NCBI GenBank assembly: GCA_003105015.1
Contig: PQAF01000025.1
Coordinates: 1-39,403 of the forward strand
Direction: 5' to 3'
DNA length: 39,403 nucleotides
Source of the DNA: Rhodocyclales bacterium
GTDB lineage: Bacteria; Pseudomonadota; Gammaproteobacteria; Burkholderiales; Rhodocyclaceae
Shown here: positions 25,263-34,742 of the stretch, in pieces
How the letters are laid out: each line of letters begins with the position of its first letter
Numbering within the stretch: position 1 is the first letter of the stretch
Made by a program: the position numbers and the translations under genes
The notes under the pieces: model-generated
What the model was told of the DNA's origin: nothing
The model's database searches: none
What the model saw: only the letters and a program-made list of their open reading frames with translations

Positions 25263-26549
25263 ATGCCAGACAGGAAATTTGGCTTCGAGACGCTCTGCCT
25301 GCACGCGGGCAGCCAGCCCGATGCTGCCACCGGCGCGCGGGCGGTGCCCATCTACCAGACGACCTCTTTCGTCTTCGATTCCGCCGACCACGCCGCCAGC
25401 CTGTTCAACCTGCAGACCTTCGGCAACGTCTATTCGCGCATTTCCAATCCGACGGTGGCGGTGCTCGAGGAGCGCGTCGCCGCCCTGGAAGGCGGCCGCG
25501 CCGCGCTCGCCGCCGCCAGCGGCCAGTCGGCGCAGATGGTGGCGCTGCTGACGCTGTGCGAGGCGGGCGACCACATCGTCTCGGCCAGCACCCTCTACGG
25601 CGGCACCTTCTCGCAGTTCGACTTCAATTTCCGCAAGCTCGGCATCGACACCACCTTCGTCGACCCCGATGAGCCGGAGAATTTCCGCCGCGCCATCGGG
25701 CCGAAGACGAAGTGCCTCTACGCCGAGACCATCGGCAATCCGCGCGGCAACGTGCTCGACATCGCCGCCGTGGCGGCCGTCGCGCGCGAGGCCGGCCTGC
25801 CGCTGGTGGTCGACAACACCTTCGCCTCGCCGTATCTCTGCCGGCCGATCGAGCACGGCGCCGACATCGTGGTGCACTCGGCCACCAAGTTCATCGGCGG
25901 CCACGGCACCACCATGGGCGGGCTGCTCGTCGAGTCGGGCAAGTTCCCCTGGGACAATGGCAAGTTCCCGCAGATGACCGAGCCCTCCGCCGGCTACCAC
26001 GGCGTGCGCTTCTACGAGACCTTCGGCGACTTCGGCTTCACCATGCGCGCCCGCTTCGAGACGCTGCGCACGCTCGGTCCGTCGCTCTCGCCGCTCAACG
26101 CCTGGCTGCTGCTGCAGGGCCTGGAGACCCTGCACGTGCGCATGGAGCGCCACGTCGCCAACGCCCAGGCGGTGGCGGAATTCCTTGCCGCGCATCCGCG
26201 CGTCGCCTGGGTCAACCACGCCGGCCTGCCGGACAACCCGTATCATGCGCTGGCGCGGAAATACCTGCCGAAGGGCGCCGGTTCCATCTTCACCTTCGGC
26301 ATCCAGGGCGGCCAGCGCGCCGGCGAGAAGTTCATCGAGAGCGTGCAGTTCCTCTCGCACCTCGCCAACGTCGGCGACGCCAGGACGCTGGTGATCCACC
26401 CGGCCTCGACCACGCACCGCCAGTTGAGCGAGGAACAGCAGCGCAAGGCCGGCGTCTCGCCCGACATGATCCGCCTGTCGATCGGCCTGGAGACGCTCGA
26501 CGACATCTTGTGGGACATCGACCAGGCGCTCGAGAAGAGCGCCGCCTGA
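25263..26549 (+). CDS. metY: O-acetylhomoserine sulfhydrylase (MetY)
   Basis: PLP enzyme of 428 residues that makes homocysteine from O-acetylhomoserine and sulfide in methionine synthesis. Family motifs include TLCLHAGSQPDAATGARAVP, the substrate region YSRISNPTVAVLEERVAALE and ASGQSAQM. The PLP lysine lies in VHSATKFIGGHGTTMGG, and LVIHPASTTHRQLSEEQQ is near the C-terminus. The length fits MetY rather than the shorter MetB/MetC/MetZ (about 390). The start ATG at 25263 lacks a clear ribosome site. A CATAAT element lies just upstream but without a matching -35. It is separated from bactofilin by the terminator and begins a new unit. Confidence 0.93.
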   Translation: MPDRKFGFETLCLHAGSQPDAATGARAVPIYQTTSFVFDSADHAASLFNLQTFGNVYSRISNPTVAVLEERVAALEGGRAALAAASGQSAQMVALLTLCEAGDHIVSASTLYGGTFSQFDFNFRKLGIDTTFVDPDEPENFRRAIGPKTKCLYAETIGNPRGNVLDIAAVAAVAREAGLPLVVDNTFASPYLCRPIEHGADIVVHSATKFIGGHGTTMGGLLVESGKFPWDNGKFPQMTEPSAGYHGVRFYETFGDFGFTMRARFETLRTLGPSLSPLNAWLLLQGLETLHVRMERHVANAQAVAEFLAAHPRVAWVNHAGLPDNPYHALARKYLPKGAGSIFTFGIQGGQRAGEKFIESVQFLSHLANVGDARTLVIHPASTTHRQLSEEQQRKAGVSPDMIRLSIGLETLDDILWDIDQALEKSAA

Positions 26550-26561
26550 GGGACAGGGCAT

Positions 26562-26975
26562 ATGGAATTTTTCGAGAATTTCGGATTGCACGAGATGGTG
26601 ATCGGCACCGCCGTCCTCCTCGGCATCTATTCCGGCATCGTCATCATCCGCCTGGCGCGGATGTCGCGGCCGCGCGCGCCCGAGCCGGTCTGGAAGCAGC
26701 CGCCGACCCAGTTCGGCGAGCAGGTGCTGAAGACCGGCATCGAGGCGGAGCTCGCCGAGCTGCGCGGCGAAGTGGCCGCGCTGAAGGACGAGGTGATCCT
26801 GCTGCACGAGGAAGTCAGGCTGCTCAAGGCGGCGCGCAACGTCTCGCCGCAGTATGGCGAGGCGGTCGCCCTGGCGCAGAAGGGCCTGGATGCGCCGCAG
26901 ATCGCCGAGCGTTGCGGCATCTCGGTGGCGGAGGCCGAGATGGTGTGCGCCTTGAGCCGCAGACAATCCGAATAG
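26562..26975 (+). CDS. DUF2802 membrane-anchored protein
   Basis: Protein of 137 residues starting 12 nt after metY. There is one N-terminal membrane segment (about 12-31, MVIGTAVLLGIYSGIVIIRL). A coiled coil rich in Glu/Leu follows (about 57-92, GIEAELAELRGEVAALKDEV onward). The C-terminal helix-turn-helix-like stretch is ALAQKGLDAPQIAERCGISV. This layout matches DUF2802, common in beta/gammaproteobacteria. Function unknown. The following SPOR gene suggests an envelope or cell-division context, though that is weak. Confidence 0.75.
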   Translation: MEFFENFGLHEMVIGTAVLLGIYSGIVIIRLARMSRPRAPEPVWKQPPTQFGEQVLKTGIEAELAELRGEVAALKDEVILLHEEVRLLKAARNVSPQYGEAVALAQKGLDAPQIAERCGISVAEAEMVCALSRRQSE

Positions 26976-26984
26976 GGGGGAGCG

Positions 26985-27668
26985 ATGGCCGAGCCGGGAC
27001 CGGATGACCAGGACGAGCTGAAGAAGAAGCTGGTGCGCCGCGTCGGCATCGCCGGCGTGCTCATCGTCGTGCTGCTCGGCGGGCTGACATTGCTCGAAGA
27101 CGTGCTGCTCGAGAAACCTGCTGCGCCGCCCGCCCCCGGCGCCGCCCCGCCGGCGCCCCCGCCGGCCCAGGCCGAAGCGCAGAAGGCGGAAGCCCCGCCC
27201 GCCGAGGAGAAGCAGGAAGAAGCGAAGCCGGCGGAGGAGAAGAAGGAAGAGCCCAGGGCCGAGCCGGAAAAGACCGAGATGCCGCTGGCGCCCGCGCCGG
27301 CCCCCGAGCCGCGGCCCGCCTCGCGCGTCGTCATCAAGCCGCCGGCCGCCGCGCCGGCTGCGCCGGCGAAGCCGGCCGCACCGGCCAAAGTCGAAAAGGT
27401 CGAACCCGCCGCGCCGATGCCCGCTCCGAAGGCGGATCCCGCCGCCGCACTCGCGCGCAGCTACCGCCTGCAGATGGGCGTGTTCACCAGCGCGTCGAAC
27501 GCCGAGGAGCTGCATGCGAAGCTGGAGCAGGCCGGCATCCCGTCCTACGTCGAGTCGCGCGTGCATGTCGGGCCCTTCAAGACGCAGAAGGAGGCCGACG
27601 CGGCGCGCCGCAAGCTGAAGGAACTCGGCCTCGGCCCCGGCCTGCTGATCCCGCCGCAAAAGCGTTGA
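26985..27668 (+). CDS. SPOR-domain membrane protein
   Basis: Bitopic inner-membrane protein of 227 residues. It has a short cytoplasmic N-terminus ([15 protein letters not shown]), a membrane helix (about 21-39, [19 protein letters not shown]) and a long Pro/Ala/Glu/Lys-rich spacer (about 44-150). A C-terminal SPOR domain (about 156-224) starts [20 protein letters not shown], with [24 protein letters not shown] domains bind glycan strands stripped of stem peptides at the division septum. The layout resembles DedD/FtsN. A strong GGGGGGAG site precedes the start. It lies 9 nt after the DUF2802 gene and 14 nt before ridA. Confidence 0.88.
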   Translation: MAEPGPDDQDELKKKLVRRVGIAGVLIVVLLGGLTLLEDVLLEKPAAPPAPGAAPPAPPPAQAEAQKAEAPPAEEKQEEAKPAEEKKEEPRAEPEKTEMPLAPAPAPEPRPASRVVIKPPAAAPAAPAKPAAPAKVEKVEPAAPMPAPKADPAAALARSYRLQMGVFTSASNAEELHAKLEQAGIPSYVESRVHVGPFKTQKEADAARRKLKELGLGPGLLIPPQKR

Positions 27669-27682
27669 ACAAAGGAACCGCC

Positions 27683-28063
27683 ATGAGCAAGAAGATCATC
27701 GCCACCGCCGCCGCGCCCGCCGCCATCGGGCCCTATTCGCAGGCCGTGCAGGCCGGCAGCACCGTCTACCTCTCCGGCCAGATCGGCCTCGACCCGGCGA
27801 CCATGCAGATGGCCGAGGGCATCGATGCGCAGGTCGCGCGCGTCTTCGACAACCTCAAGGCCGTCGCCGCGGCAGCCGGCGGCTCGCTCGCCGACGCCGT
27901 CAAGGTCAACATCTACGTCACCGACCTCGCCAACTTCGCCAAGGTGAACGACGCCATGGCGCAGGCCTTCAGCCAGCCCTATCCGGCCCGCGCCACGGTG
28001 CAGGTGGCGGCGCTGCCGCGCGGCGCGCTGGTGGAAATCGACGCGGTGCTCGTGCTGGGGTGA
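27683..28063 (+). CDS. ridA: Reactive intermediate deaminase RidA
   Basis: RidA hydrolyses reactive 2-aminoacrylate and related enamine/imine intermediates released by PLP enzymes, protecting other PLP enzymes. The 126-residue product has [34 protein letters not shown] and the C-terminal [20 protein letters not shown], with the catalytic Arg in PARATVQV that marks the RidA subgroup. I chose the ATG at 27683 with AAAGGAA upstream; the frame opens earlier at 27665 without a site. Its stop overlaps the recG GTG start by 4 nt. A role near metY, a PLP enzyme, makes sense. Confidence 0.93.
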   Translation: MSKKIIATAAAPAAIGPYSQAVQAGSTVYLSGQIGLDPATMQMAEGIDAQVARVFDNLKAVAAAAGGSLADAVKVNIYVTDLANFAKVNDAMAQAFSQPYPARATVQVAALPRGALVEIDAVLVLG

Positions 28064-30084
28064 TCGCCGGCGTCACAGCGGCCACCGCGGCCAAGCTTGC
28101 AACGCTCGGCATCCGCACTCAGGCCGACCTCGTCCTCCACCTGCCCCTGCGCTACGAGGACGAGACCCGCCTTACCGCCATCGCCGACCTGCGCCCCGGC
28201 GTGCCGGCCCAGGTCGAGGCCGAGATCGTCGAATCCTCCGTGCAGTACCGCCCGCGCCGCCAGCTGGTGGTGCGCGTGCAGGACGCCGGCGGCGGCGAGC
28301 TGGTGCTGCGCTTCCTCAACTTCTACGGCAGCCAGTTGAAGCAACTGGCCGTCGGCCGCCGCCTGCGGATTTTCGGCGAACCGCGCGGCGGCTTCCTCGG
28401 CGACGAGATGGTGCATCCGCGCTACCGCCTGGTCACTGAAGACGAGCCGCTGCCCGAGGCGATGACGCCGATCTATCCGACGACCGCCGGCCTCTCGCAG
28501 CTGGCGCTGCGCAAATGCATCGACCTCGCCCTGCAGCAGGCCGACCTCGGCGAGACCCTGCCCGAGCCGCTGCGTAGGAAACTCCGCCTTGCCTCTTTTT
28601 CCGACAGCGTCGAGCTGCTGCACCATCCGACGCCCGCCGTCTCGCTCGCCGAGCTGTCCGACCGCGATCATCCGGCCTGGCAGCGCATCAAGTTCGACGA
28701 GCTGCTCGCCCAGCAGCTTTCGCTGCGCCGCGCGCACGAAGCGCGCCGCGCCAAGACCGCGCCGCCGCTGCCGGCGAAAGGCACGCTGACGAAGAAGCTG
28801 CTCGCCGCGCTGCCCTTCAGGCTGACCGCTGCGCAGCAGCGCGTCCGGGCGGAAATCGCGCATGACCTCGGCCAGCCGCATCCGATGCAGCGCCTGCTGC
28901 AGGGCGACGTCGGCAGCGGCAAGACGGTGGTCGCCGCGCTGGCCATGCTGCAGGCCGTCGAGAACGGCCACCAGGCGGCGCTGATGGCGCCGACCGAGAT
29001 CCTCGCCGAGCAGCATTACCGCAAGCTCTCGCAATGGCTCGCCCCGCTCGGCCTCGAGATCGCCTGGCTCTCCGGCAGCCTGAAGAAGAGGGACAAGGCG
29101 GCGATGGCCGAGGCGATTGCCTCCGGCCGCGCCCCGCTCGCCATCGGCACCCACGCGCTGATCGAGGAGGCGGTGGATTTCTCGAAGCTGGGCCTCGTCA
29201 TCATCGACGAGCAGCACCGCTTCGGCGTGCGCCAGCGACTGACTTTGCGCGAGAAGGGGAAAAACCCGCACCAGCTCATGATGTCGGCGACGCCCATCCC
29301 GCGCACCCTGGCCATGAGCTACTACGCCGACCTCGACGTCTCGGTCATCGACGAACTGCCGCCGGGCCGCCAGCCGGTGCTCACCAAGCTGGTGTCGGAG
29401 GCGCGCCGCGACGAAGTCATCGCCCGCATCCGCGACGCCTGCGCGCAAGGCCGCCAGGCCTACTGGGTCTGCCCCCTGATTGAAGAGAGCGAGAAGCTGC
29501 AATTGCAGACGGCGGTGGACACCTTCGAACGCCTGCGCGCCGAGCTGCCGGAGTTGAAGGTCGGTTTGGTGCACGGCCGCCTCAAGGGCGAGGAGAAGGC
29601 CGCCGTGATGGGCGACTTCGCGGCGGGGCGCGTGCAGCTCCTCGTCGCCACCACGGTGATCGAGGTCGGCGTCGACGTCGCCAACGCCTCGCTGATGGTG
29701 ATCGAGCACGCCGAGCGCTTCGGCCTCTCGCAGCTGCACCAGCTGCGCGGCCGGGTGGGGCGCGGCGCCGACGATTCGGTGTGCATCCTGCTCTACGCCC
29801 ACCCGCTCGGCGAGACGGCGCGGGCGCGCCTGAAGGTGATCTTCGAGAACGCCGACGGCTTCGAGATCGCCCGCCAGGACCTGCACCTGCGCGGCCCCGG
29901 CGAATTCCTCGGCAGCCGCCAGAGCGGCGTCCCGCTGCTGCGCTACGCCGACCTCGAAGCCGACGCCGGGCTGCTCGAAGCGGCACGCGAAACGGCGGAG
30001 CGGCTGCTGAAGGATTTCCCCGAGGCCGCCGACCGCCACGTCGAGCGCTGGCTGGGCGGGCGCAAGGAGTTGCTCAAAGCCTGA
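28060..30084 (+). CDS. recG: ATP-dependent DNA helicase RecG
   Basis: Branch-migrating helicase of 674 residues that regresses stalled replication forks and processes Holliday junctions and R-loops. The N-terminal wedge domain (about 1-240) starts without the extra N-terminal part found in some RecG proteins. Motor motifs are visible: [19 protein letters not shown] (Walker A), [14 protein letters not shown] (DEQH), [13 protein letters not shown], and in the second half [19 protein letters not shown] and QLRGRVGRG. The start is GTG overlapping the ridA stop, so translation is coupled. A CTGACTTT core (29239-29246) falls on [10 protein letters not shown], which is conserved in RecG, so that occurrence may be constrained by the protein. 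Confidence 0.95.
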   Translation: MIAGVTAATAAKLATLGIRTQADLVLHLPLRYEDETRLTAIADLRPGVPAQVEAEIVESSVQYRPRRQLVVRVQDAGGGELVLRFLNFYGSQLKQLAVGRRLRIFGEPRGGFLGDEMVHPRYRLVTEDEPLPEAMTPIYPTTAGLSQLALRKCIDLALQQADLGETLPEPLRRKLRLASFSDSVELLHHPTPAVSLAELSDRDHPAWQRIKFDELLAQQLSLRRAHEARRAKTAPPLPAKGTLTKKLLAALPFRLTAAQQRVRAEIAHDLGQPHPMQRLLQGDVGSGKTVVAALAMLQAVENGHQAALMAPTEILAEQHYRKLSQWLAPLGLEIAWLSGSLKKRDKAAMAEAIASGRAPLAIGTHALIEEAVDFSKLGLVIIDEQHRFGVRQRLTLREKGKNPHQLMMSATPIPRTLAMSYYADLDVSVIDELPPGRQPVLTKLVSEARRDEVIARIRDACAQGRQAYWVCPLIEESEKLQLQTAVDTFERLRAELPELKVGLVHGRLKGEEKAAVMGDFAAGRVQLLVATTVIEVGVDVANASLMVIEHAERFGLSQLHQLRGRVGRGADDSVCILLYAHPLGETARARLKVIFENADGFEIARQDLHLRGPGEFLGSRQSGVPLLRYADLEADAGLLEAARETAERLLKDFPEAADRHVERWLGGRKELLKA

Positions 30085-30150
30085 CCCTCCGGACCGAACC
30101 CGCAATACAATTCGCCGCATTCGAGCGTTCCGTCGGAAGGACTTTGAAAC

Positions 30151-31047
30151 ATGCGCAACACACTCATGCGGCTGCTGCTTTGGCTAGGGTTCTGGCTGAT
30201 GTGTTCCTGCGCCGCCCTGGCCGAGGAAGACGGAAAACTCGAACCCCGCGGCAGCCTGATCGTCGTCGGCGGCGGAGATACGCCCATGCTCGTGCAGGAA
30301 CGCCTCGTCGAACTGGCTGGCGGGCCCGGCAAGGCGAGGATTGCGGTCCTGCCGATGGCCAGCACCAAGTTCGACGAGGAAGCCCGGGAGGTCATCGAGG
30401 AGCTGAAACAGCTCAAGGCCGAGGCCGTGCTGGTCAGCATCAGCCGCGAAGACGCCAAGAAGGAAGCGACCGCGAAACACCTCGAGGCATTCACCGGCTA
30501 CTGGTTTCTCGGCGGCGACCAGTTGCGCCTGGCCGCCATGCTGCTGGGAACGCGCGCCCTGGAAACCATCGAGCGCCGCTTCCATGAAGGCGCGGTCGTC
30601 GGCGGCACCTCGGCCGGCGCTGCGGTGATGTCGAACGCCATGCTGACGGGCCGGGGGCGCCGGCTCAAGGGCCCCGAGGCGGCGGAGCTGAGAAAGATCG
30701 CCCGCGGCATGACGGATGTCGCCCTCGGCTTCGGTTTCTTCCCCGGCGCCATCGTCGACCAGCACTTCATGCAGCGCGCCCGCTACAACCGCCTGTTGAG
30801 CGCGGTGCTCGACCACCCGGAGTTGCTCGGCGTCGGCATCGACGAGGAGACGGCGCTCCTGGTGCGCCCCGACGGCGTCTGGGAAGTGCTGGGCAGCCAC
30901 TACGTCAAGATTTTCGACGCCAGACGCGCCCGCATAATCGAGGACGACGATATGCTGGCCGGGGCGACCGACATCCGCATGCACATTCTCCCCGCCGGCA
31001 GCCTGTACCACCCGAAGCGGCGCCACGCCCTGTTGCCGGGGCGCTGA
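30151..31047 (+). CDS. Secreted cyanophycinase (peptidase S51 family)
   Basis: Predicted exo-hydrolase of cyanophycin (multi-L-arginyl-poly-L-aspartate) yielding beta-Asp-Arg dipeptides; 298 residues. An N-terminal Sec signal peptide (about 1-24, [19 protein letters not shown]) suggests periplasmic or extracellular location, like CphE-type enzymes. The serine nucleophile is Ser154 in [26 protein letters not shown] and the conserved [19 protein letters not shown] support cyanophycinase rather than peptidase E. It has a GGAAGGAC ribosome site and starts 66 nt after recG. No cyanophycin synthetase lies in the window, so scavenging external polymer is possible. A general S51 peptidase is the alternative. 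Confidence 0.85.
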   Translation: MRNTLMRLLLWLGFWLMCSCAALAEEDGKLEPRGSLIVVGGGDTPMLVQERLVELAGGPGKARIAVLPMASTKFDEEAREVIEELKQLKAEAVLVSISREDAKKEATAKHLEAFTGYWFLGGDQLRLAAMLLGTRALETIERRFHEGAVVGGTSAGAAVMSNAMLTGRGRRLKGPEAAELRKIARGMTDVALGFGFFPGAIVDQHFMQRARYNRLLSAVLDHPELLGVGIDEETALLVRPDGVWEVLGSHYVKIFDARRARIIEDDDMLAGATDIRMHILPAGSLYHPKRRHALLPGR

Positions 31048-31108
31048 TTATTCCGGCCGGGAAGGGGCAATCGATTCACGCCGATTGCTGCGGTGTAAAA
31101 TTCCCCGC

Positions 31109-32002
31109 ATGAACACGCTCACCCTGCGCCAGCGCCTCGACGCCTATGAACGCCTGATGCGGCTCGACAAGCCGATCGGCACGCTGCTGCTCTTGTGGCC
31201 GACGATGTGGGCGGTGTGGATCGCGGCGGAGGGGGCGCCGAGCCTGTTCATCGTCTGGATCTTCGCGCTCGGCACGCTGCTGATGCGTTCGGCCGGGGTG
31301 GTGATGAACGACTACGCCGATCGCCACTTCGATCCGCACGTCGAGCGCACGAAGAACCGGCCGCTCGCGGCCGGCATCGTCACCGAGCGCGAGGCATTGT
31401 TGCTGGCTGCGGGCGTGACGCTGTGCGCCTTCCTGCTCATCCTGCCGCTGCACAAGCTGGTGTGGGCGCTCTCGGTGGTGGCGCTGTTCCTGGCGGCGAG
31501 CTATCCGCTGACCAAGCGCTTCCTGGCCATTCCGCAGGCGTATCTGGGCATCGCCTTCGGCTTCGGCATCCCGATGGCCTTCGCCGCGCAGCTGTACACC
31601 GTGCCGCCGCTGGCCTGGGCGATGCTGGCGGCGAACATCTTCTGGGCCATCGGCTACGACACCTGCTACGCCATGGTGGACCGCGACGACGACCTGAAGA
31701 TCGGCATCAAGACCTCCGCCATCACCTTCGGACGCTTCGACGTGGCGGCGGTGATGATTTGCTATGCGATCGCGCTGGCGATGCTCGCCTGGGTCGGCGC
31801 GCAGGCGGGGCGGGGGGTTTACTTCTACGCGGGGCTGGCGGTGGCGGCCGGCATGATGCTGCGCCACTACTACTGGATCCGCGGCCGCGAGCGCATGGCC
31901 TGCTTCCGCGCCTTCATGGACAACAACTGGGTCGGCGCGGCGATCTTCGCCGGCCTCTTCGCCGACTACGCGCTGCGCTCCGGCCGCTGGCCGACCCCCT
32001 GA
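31109..32002 (+). CDS. ubiA: 4-hydroxybenzoate polyprenyltransferase UbiA
   Basis: Membrane prenyltransferase of 297 residues that attaches the polyprenyl tail to 4-hydroxybenzoate in ubiquinone synthesis. The N-terminus has [20 protein letters not shown]. The first Asp-rich motif is [20 protein letters not shown] (diphosphate/Mg binding) and the second is [19 protein letters not shown]. Multiple hydrophobic helices fit the family. Start at 31109 chosen by the conserved N-terminus ([20 protein letters not shown]), although the ribosome site is weak. A small hairpin (GCAATCG / CGATTGC, 31067-31088) lies upstream. It ends convergently, 6 nt from the DUF3617 gene. Confidence 0.94.
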   Translation: MNTLTLRQRLDAYERLMRLDKPIGTLLLLWPTMWAVWIAAEGAPSLFIVWIFALGTLLMRSAGVVMNDYADRHFDPHVERTKNRPLAAGIVTEREALLLAAGVTLCAFLLILPLHKLVWALSVVALFLAASYPLTKRFLAIPQAYLGIAFGFGIPMAFAAQLYTVPPLAWAMLAANIFWAIGYDTCYAMVDRDDDLKIGIKTSAITFGRFDVAAVMICYAIALAMLAWVGAQAGRGVYFYAGLAVAAGMMLRHYYWIRGRERMACFRAFMDNNWVGAAIFAGLFADYALRSGRWPTP

Positions 32003-32008
32003 ATCCGC

Positions 32009-32557
32009 TTACTTGCGCCGGGCAGCGCCGACCGGCGCCAGGCCCTTGCAGTCCGGCCCGAGGTAGGTCATCTGCGACTCGGTCTGCATGGTGTGGCGGC
32101 CGGAAGCGTCCATCGTCGTCATGTCCATGCGCGAATGCACGCTGTTGCCGGAGAAGGTGCTCTCGCCCTTGCCCTGCGAGCGGCGCCCGTCGACGTTGCA
32201 ATCGATCTCGTAGCGCATGGTGTTGCCGCTGCGGCTGACCTTGGTCGGCTGGCAGCGCCCGTCGGGATCGACCACCGGGGCATCGCGCTTGGCCATTTCC
32301 TCGCTGATGCACATGCGCGTGGCGCCGCCCGGGCCCATGCCGACGCCCTGCTTGTTCATCATGGCCTCCATCTGCCGGCGCTGCTCGGGCGGCAGGCTGG
32401 CCATCTGCTGCTGCATCTGCTGCATCTGGGCGCGCATGTCCTGGCCGTCGACGACCTGCTTGAGGGTCTTGACCTCCCACAGGCCGGCCTTCATGTCGCC
32501 GGCGAAGGCGGGGGCGGCGAGCAGGGGCAGGCTCAGGGCGAGAAGGGTTTTTTTCAT
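32009..32557 (-). CDS. DUF3617 periplasmic protein
   Basis: Exported protein of 182 residues with a clear signal peptide (MKKTLLALSLPLLAAPAFA, cut before GDMK). The mature part starts with the family pattern KAGLWEVKTLKQVVDG. A Met/Gln-rich helix follows (QMQQMQQQMASLPPEQRRQM) and then the cysteine-containing C-terminal half (TRMCISEEMAKRD, DPDGRCQP, YEIDCNVDGR, GPDCKGL). Four cysteines in an exported protein may form disulfides. The GAAAGGAG site supports the ATG at 32557. Function unknown. Confidence 0.82.
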   Translation of the reverse strand: MKKTLLALSLPLLAAPAFAGDMKAGLWEVKTLKQVVDGQDMRAQMQQMQQQMASLPPEQRRQMEAMMNKQGVGMGPGGATRMCISEEMAKRDAPVVDPDGRCQPTKVSRSGNTMRYEIDCNVDGRRSQGKGESTFSGNSVHSRMDMTTMDASGRHTMQTESQMTYLGPDCKGLAPVGAARRK

Positions 32558-32656
32558 GGCGGGCTCCTTTCTGTTGGCGGCCGGAAATGGCGGCATCATC
32601 GAAGGCGCATTGTGCCAGAACCGGCCCAGGCCGTACCGGCGGGCCAGGCTTCCGCG

Positions 32657-33256
32657 CTATCCCCGCCGTTCCCGGCGCCAGACCAGGCAGCGGTTGTTCG
32701 AGGGCATGGCGCGGTCCTCGGCCAGCGCCAGTCCGGCGCGGCCGGCCAGATCGTTCACCGCCTCGAAATCGCGCAGGCCCCGCCGCGGGTCCTGCTCCTT
32801 CAGCCAGGCGTCGAAGGCCGCATTGCTCTCGCTGGTGAAGCGCCCGCCGTAATTGAAGGCGCCGTAGACGACGAGCGTGGCGTCGCCGGCCATGACATCG
32901 GGCAAGCGGGCGAACAGCCTTTCCACCTCCTCCCAGCCCATGATGTGCAGCGTGTTGGCGGAGAACACCGCGTCGAAGCGCTGCTGCGGCCAGTCGCCGC
33001 CCACGTCGAGCGCGAAGGGCGGCGGGGTGTTGGGCAGGGACGCCTCGTCGAGCCAGGCCCGGATGCCGGCCAGGTTCTCCGGCCGGTCGGTGGCCTGCCA
33101 GGCCAGGTGGGGCAGCGCCGCGGCGAAGTAGACCGCATGCTGGCCGGTGCCGCTGCCGATCTCGAGCACGCTGCGGCGATCCGCGAAATGCGCGCGCAGC
33201 ACGGCGAGGATCGGCTCGCGGTTGCGGGCGCAGGAGGGCGCGTCGGGTTTCTCCAT
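32657..33256 (-). CDS. DUF938 SAM-dependent methyltransferase-like protein
   Basis: Protein of 199 residues with a class I SAM-binding motif SVLEIGSGTGQHAVYFAAAL and the DUF938 signatures CARNREPILAVL, FSANTLHIMGWEEVERLF and YGAFNYGGRFTSESN. I chose the ATG at 33256 (MEKPDAPSCARNREPI), which gives the usual family length and has GAGGAG just upstream, although the spacing is short. ATGs at 33289 and 33307 would add up to 17 residues without a ribosome site. The substrate is not known. Confidence 0.8.
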   Translation of the reverse strand: MEKPDAPSCARNREPILAVLRAHFADRRSVLEIGSGTGQHAVYFAAALPHLAWQATDRPENLAGIRAWLDEASLPNTPPPFALDVGGDWPQQRFDAVFSANTLHIMGWEEVERLFARLPDVMAGDATLVVYGAFNYGGRFTSESNAAFDAWLKEQDPRRGLRDFEAVNDLAGRAGLALAEDRAMPSNNRCLVWRRERRG

Positions 33257-33408
33257 TTCTCCTCGAAGCCGGCCGGTGCCGCGGGCCATGAAACGCCAAA
33301 TCTGCAATACTGGTGCCTGAAGCTAGCAGAACGATCCGGCCCGGCAATTGGGGAGTTTACCTAGCCGGCCTGAGGTTGTCCCGGATTGATCGGGCCGGAG
33401 GGATTGCT

Positions 33409-33447
33409 ATGTTCGACTTGGACAGCGGTGCAAGGGCGCAAGGATGA
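33409..33447 (+). CDS. 12-codon leader ORF overlapping the kinase start
   Basis: ATG at 33409, preceded by GGAGGG with good spacing, opens MFDLDSGARAQG and stops at 33445-33447. The TGA overlaps the kinase ATG (ATGA). The leader has a better ribosome site than the kinase itself, so kinase translation may depend on re-initiation. It is too short to judge as a protein and could be chance. Confidence 0.35.
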   Translation: MFDLDSGARAQG

Positions 33448-34742
33448 GCGGCGCAAGCGAAGCAATGTTGCTGGGACTGGTGGTGCTGGTCGGAACCCTG
33501 ATGGTCGCCATGATCGGATCGACCTACCTGCTGCTGCGCCTGCGCGAAGCGGAAACACGCCTCCACGAGAAGGAAGACCAGCACCAGGGCATCCTCGACC
33601 GCCTGCAGGAAAACGAATACCGGCTGCGCACCATCATCGAATCCGAGCCCGAGTGCGTCAAGCTGCAGGCCGCCGACGGCACGGTGCTGGAGATCAACCC
33701 GGCGGGGCTCCGGCTGCTCGATGCCGGGCGTCCGGAGGACATCATCGGCACGAAGATCTACGACGTCGTCGCGCAGGAATACAAGGACATCTACCGGGAG
33801 AACATGCGGCGCGTCTTCGCCGGCGAAGCCGTGGTCTACGAGTTCAAGTCGATCACCCTCAAGGGCCGCGTCTGCTGGATGGAGACGCATGCCGTGCCCT
33901 TGCGCGATGCGCGCGGCGCCGTTTATGCGCTGCTCGGCATCACGCGCGACATCACCGAGCACAAGTGGGCCGAGGAGCAGGGACGGCGCCACCAGACCGA
34001 GCTGGCGCGGGTGGCCCGCCTGTCGACCATGGGCGAAATGGCCACCGGCCTGGCCCACGAGCTGAACCAGCCGCTCTCGGCGATCGCCAACTTCGCGCGC
34101 GGCTGCATCCGCCGGCTGCGCAGCGGCGACGTGGCGCCGGCCGACCTGATCGAGCCGCTCGAGGAAGTCTGCGAGCAGGCGGAGCGCGCCGGCGAGATCA
34201 TGCGCCACGTGCGCGACTTCGTCCGCAAGAGCGAGCCGAGGATGACCGCCGTCGACATCAACCTGGTGGTGCGCAGCGTGGTCAAGTTCACCGAGCACGA
34301 GGCGCGCCAGAACGAAACGGTCGTGACGCTGCACCTGGCGCCCCAGCAGCCCCGGGTGTGGGCCGATTCCATCATGGTCGAGCAGGTGGTCTGCAATCTC
34401 GTGCGCAATGCCATGGAGGCCATGGCCGAAACGCGCACCCTGCGCCGCGAGATCATCATCCGGACCGTGCGGAATGGCGGCGATTTCGTCGAGGTCGAAG
34501 TCATCGACACCGGACCCGGCATCGACGGCGCCGTCATCGACCAGATCTTCGACCAGTTCTTCACCACCAAGCCGGAGGGCGTCGGCATGGGCCTGTCGAT
34601 CAGCCGCTCGATCGTCGAGTCGCACGGCGGCAGCATCCGCGCCGAATCGCGCGCGGGCGGCGGCGCCACGTTCCGATTCACCCTGAAGGCCATCCCGATC
34701 CGGCTGAACCGCGATGAGCGACGCTACAGTCTTCATAGTTGA
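33444..34742 (+). CDS. PAS-domain sensor histidine kinase (FixL-like)
   Basis: Sensor kinase of 432 residues. One membrane helix (about 7-32) is followed by a short coiled coil (33-60) and a PAS domain (about 57-175, LRTIIESEPECVKLQAADGT to LLGITRDITEHK). Next comes the dimerisation/phosphoacceptor domain with His205 in MATGLAHELNQPLSAIANFA. The ATPase domain has LVRNAMEAMAETR (N box), VIDTGPGIDG (G1) and GVGMGLSISRSIVESHGG (G2). No heme-binding FixL His motif is evident, so oxygen sensing is not supported; the PAS signal is unknown. The C-terminus overlaps the response regulator gene by 29 nt. Translation may be coupled to the small upstream ORF. Confidence 0.9.
   Translation: MSGASEAMLLGLVVLVGTLMVAMIGSTYLLLRLREAETRLHEKEDQHQGILDRLQENEYRLRTIIESEPECVKLQAADGTVLEINPAGLRLLDAGRPEDIIGTKIYDVVAQEYKDIYRENMRRVFAGEAVVYEFKSITLKGRVCWMETHAVPLRDARGAVYALLGITRDITEHKWAEEQGRRHQTELARVARLSTMGEMATGLAHELNQPLSAIANFARGCIRRLRSGDVAPADLIEPLEEVCEQAERAGEIMRHVRDFVRKSEPRMTAVDINLVVRSVVKFTEHEARQNETVVTLHLAPQQPRVWADSIMVEQVVCNLVRNAMEAMAETRTLRREIIIRTVRNGGDFVEVEVIDTGPGIDGAVIDQIFDQFFTTKPEGVGMGLSISRSIVESHGGSIRAESRAGGGATFRFTLKAIPIRLNRDERRYSLHS

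Noticed and set aside
26811..26818. GAAGTCAG followed by CTGC in the DUF2802 gene, similar to the dispersed repeat
   Set aside because: One mismatch in the core and a weaker flank; it encodes ordinary coiled-coil residues.
23853..27659. A 1268-codon open frame on the minus strand
   Set aside because: It runs antisense through metY, bactofilin and the SPOR gene and crosses an intergenic region. Its composition is typical of shadow frames in high-GC DNA, and the sense genes have clear family motifs.
29239..29246. CTGACTTT in recG as an independent repeat insertion
   Set aside because: It falls on [10 protein letters not shown], a region conserved in RecG, so this occurrence may be coding-driven. 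It is counted in the total but not as evidence of insertion.
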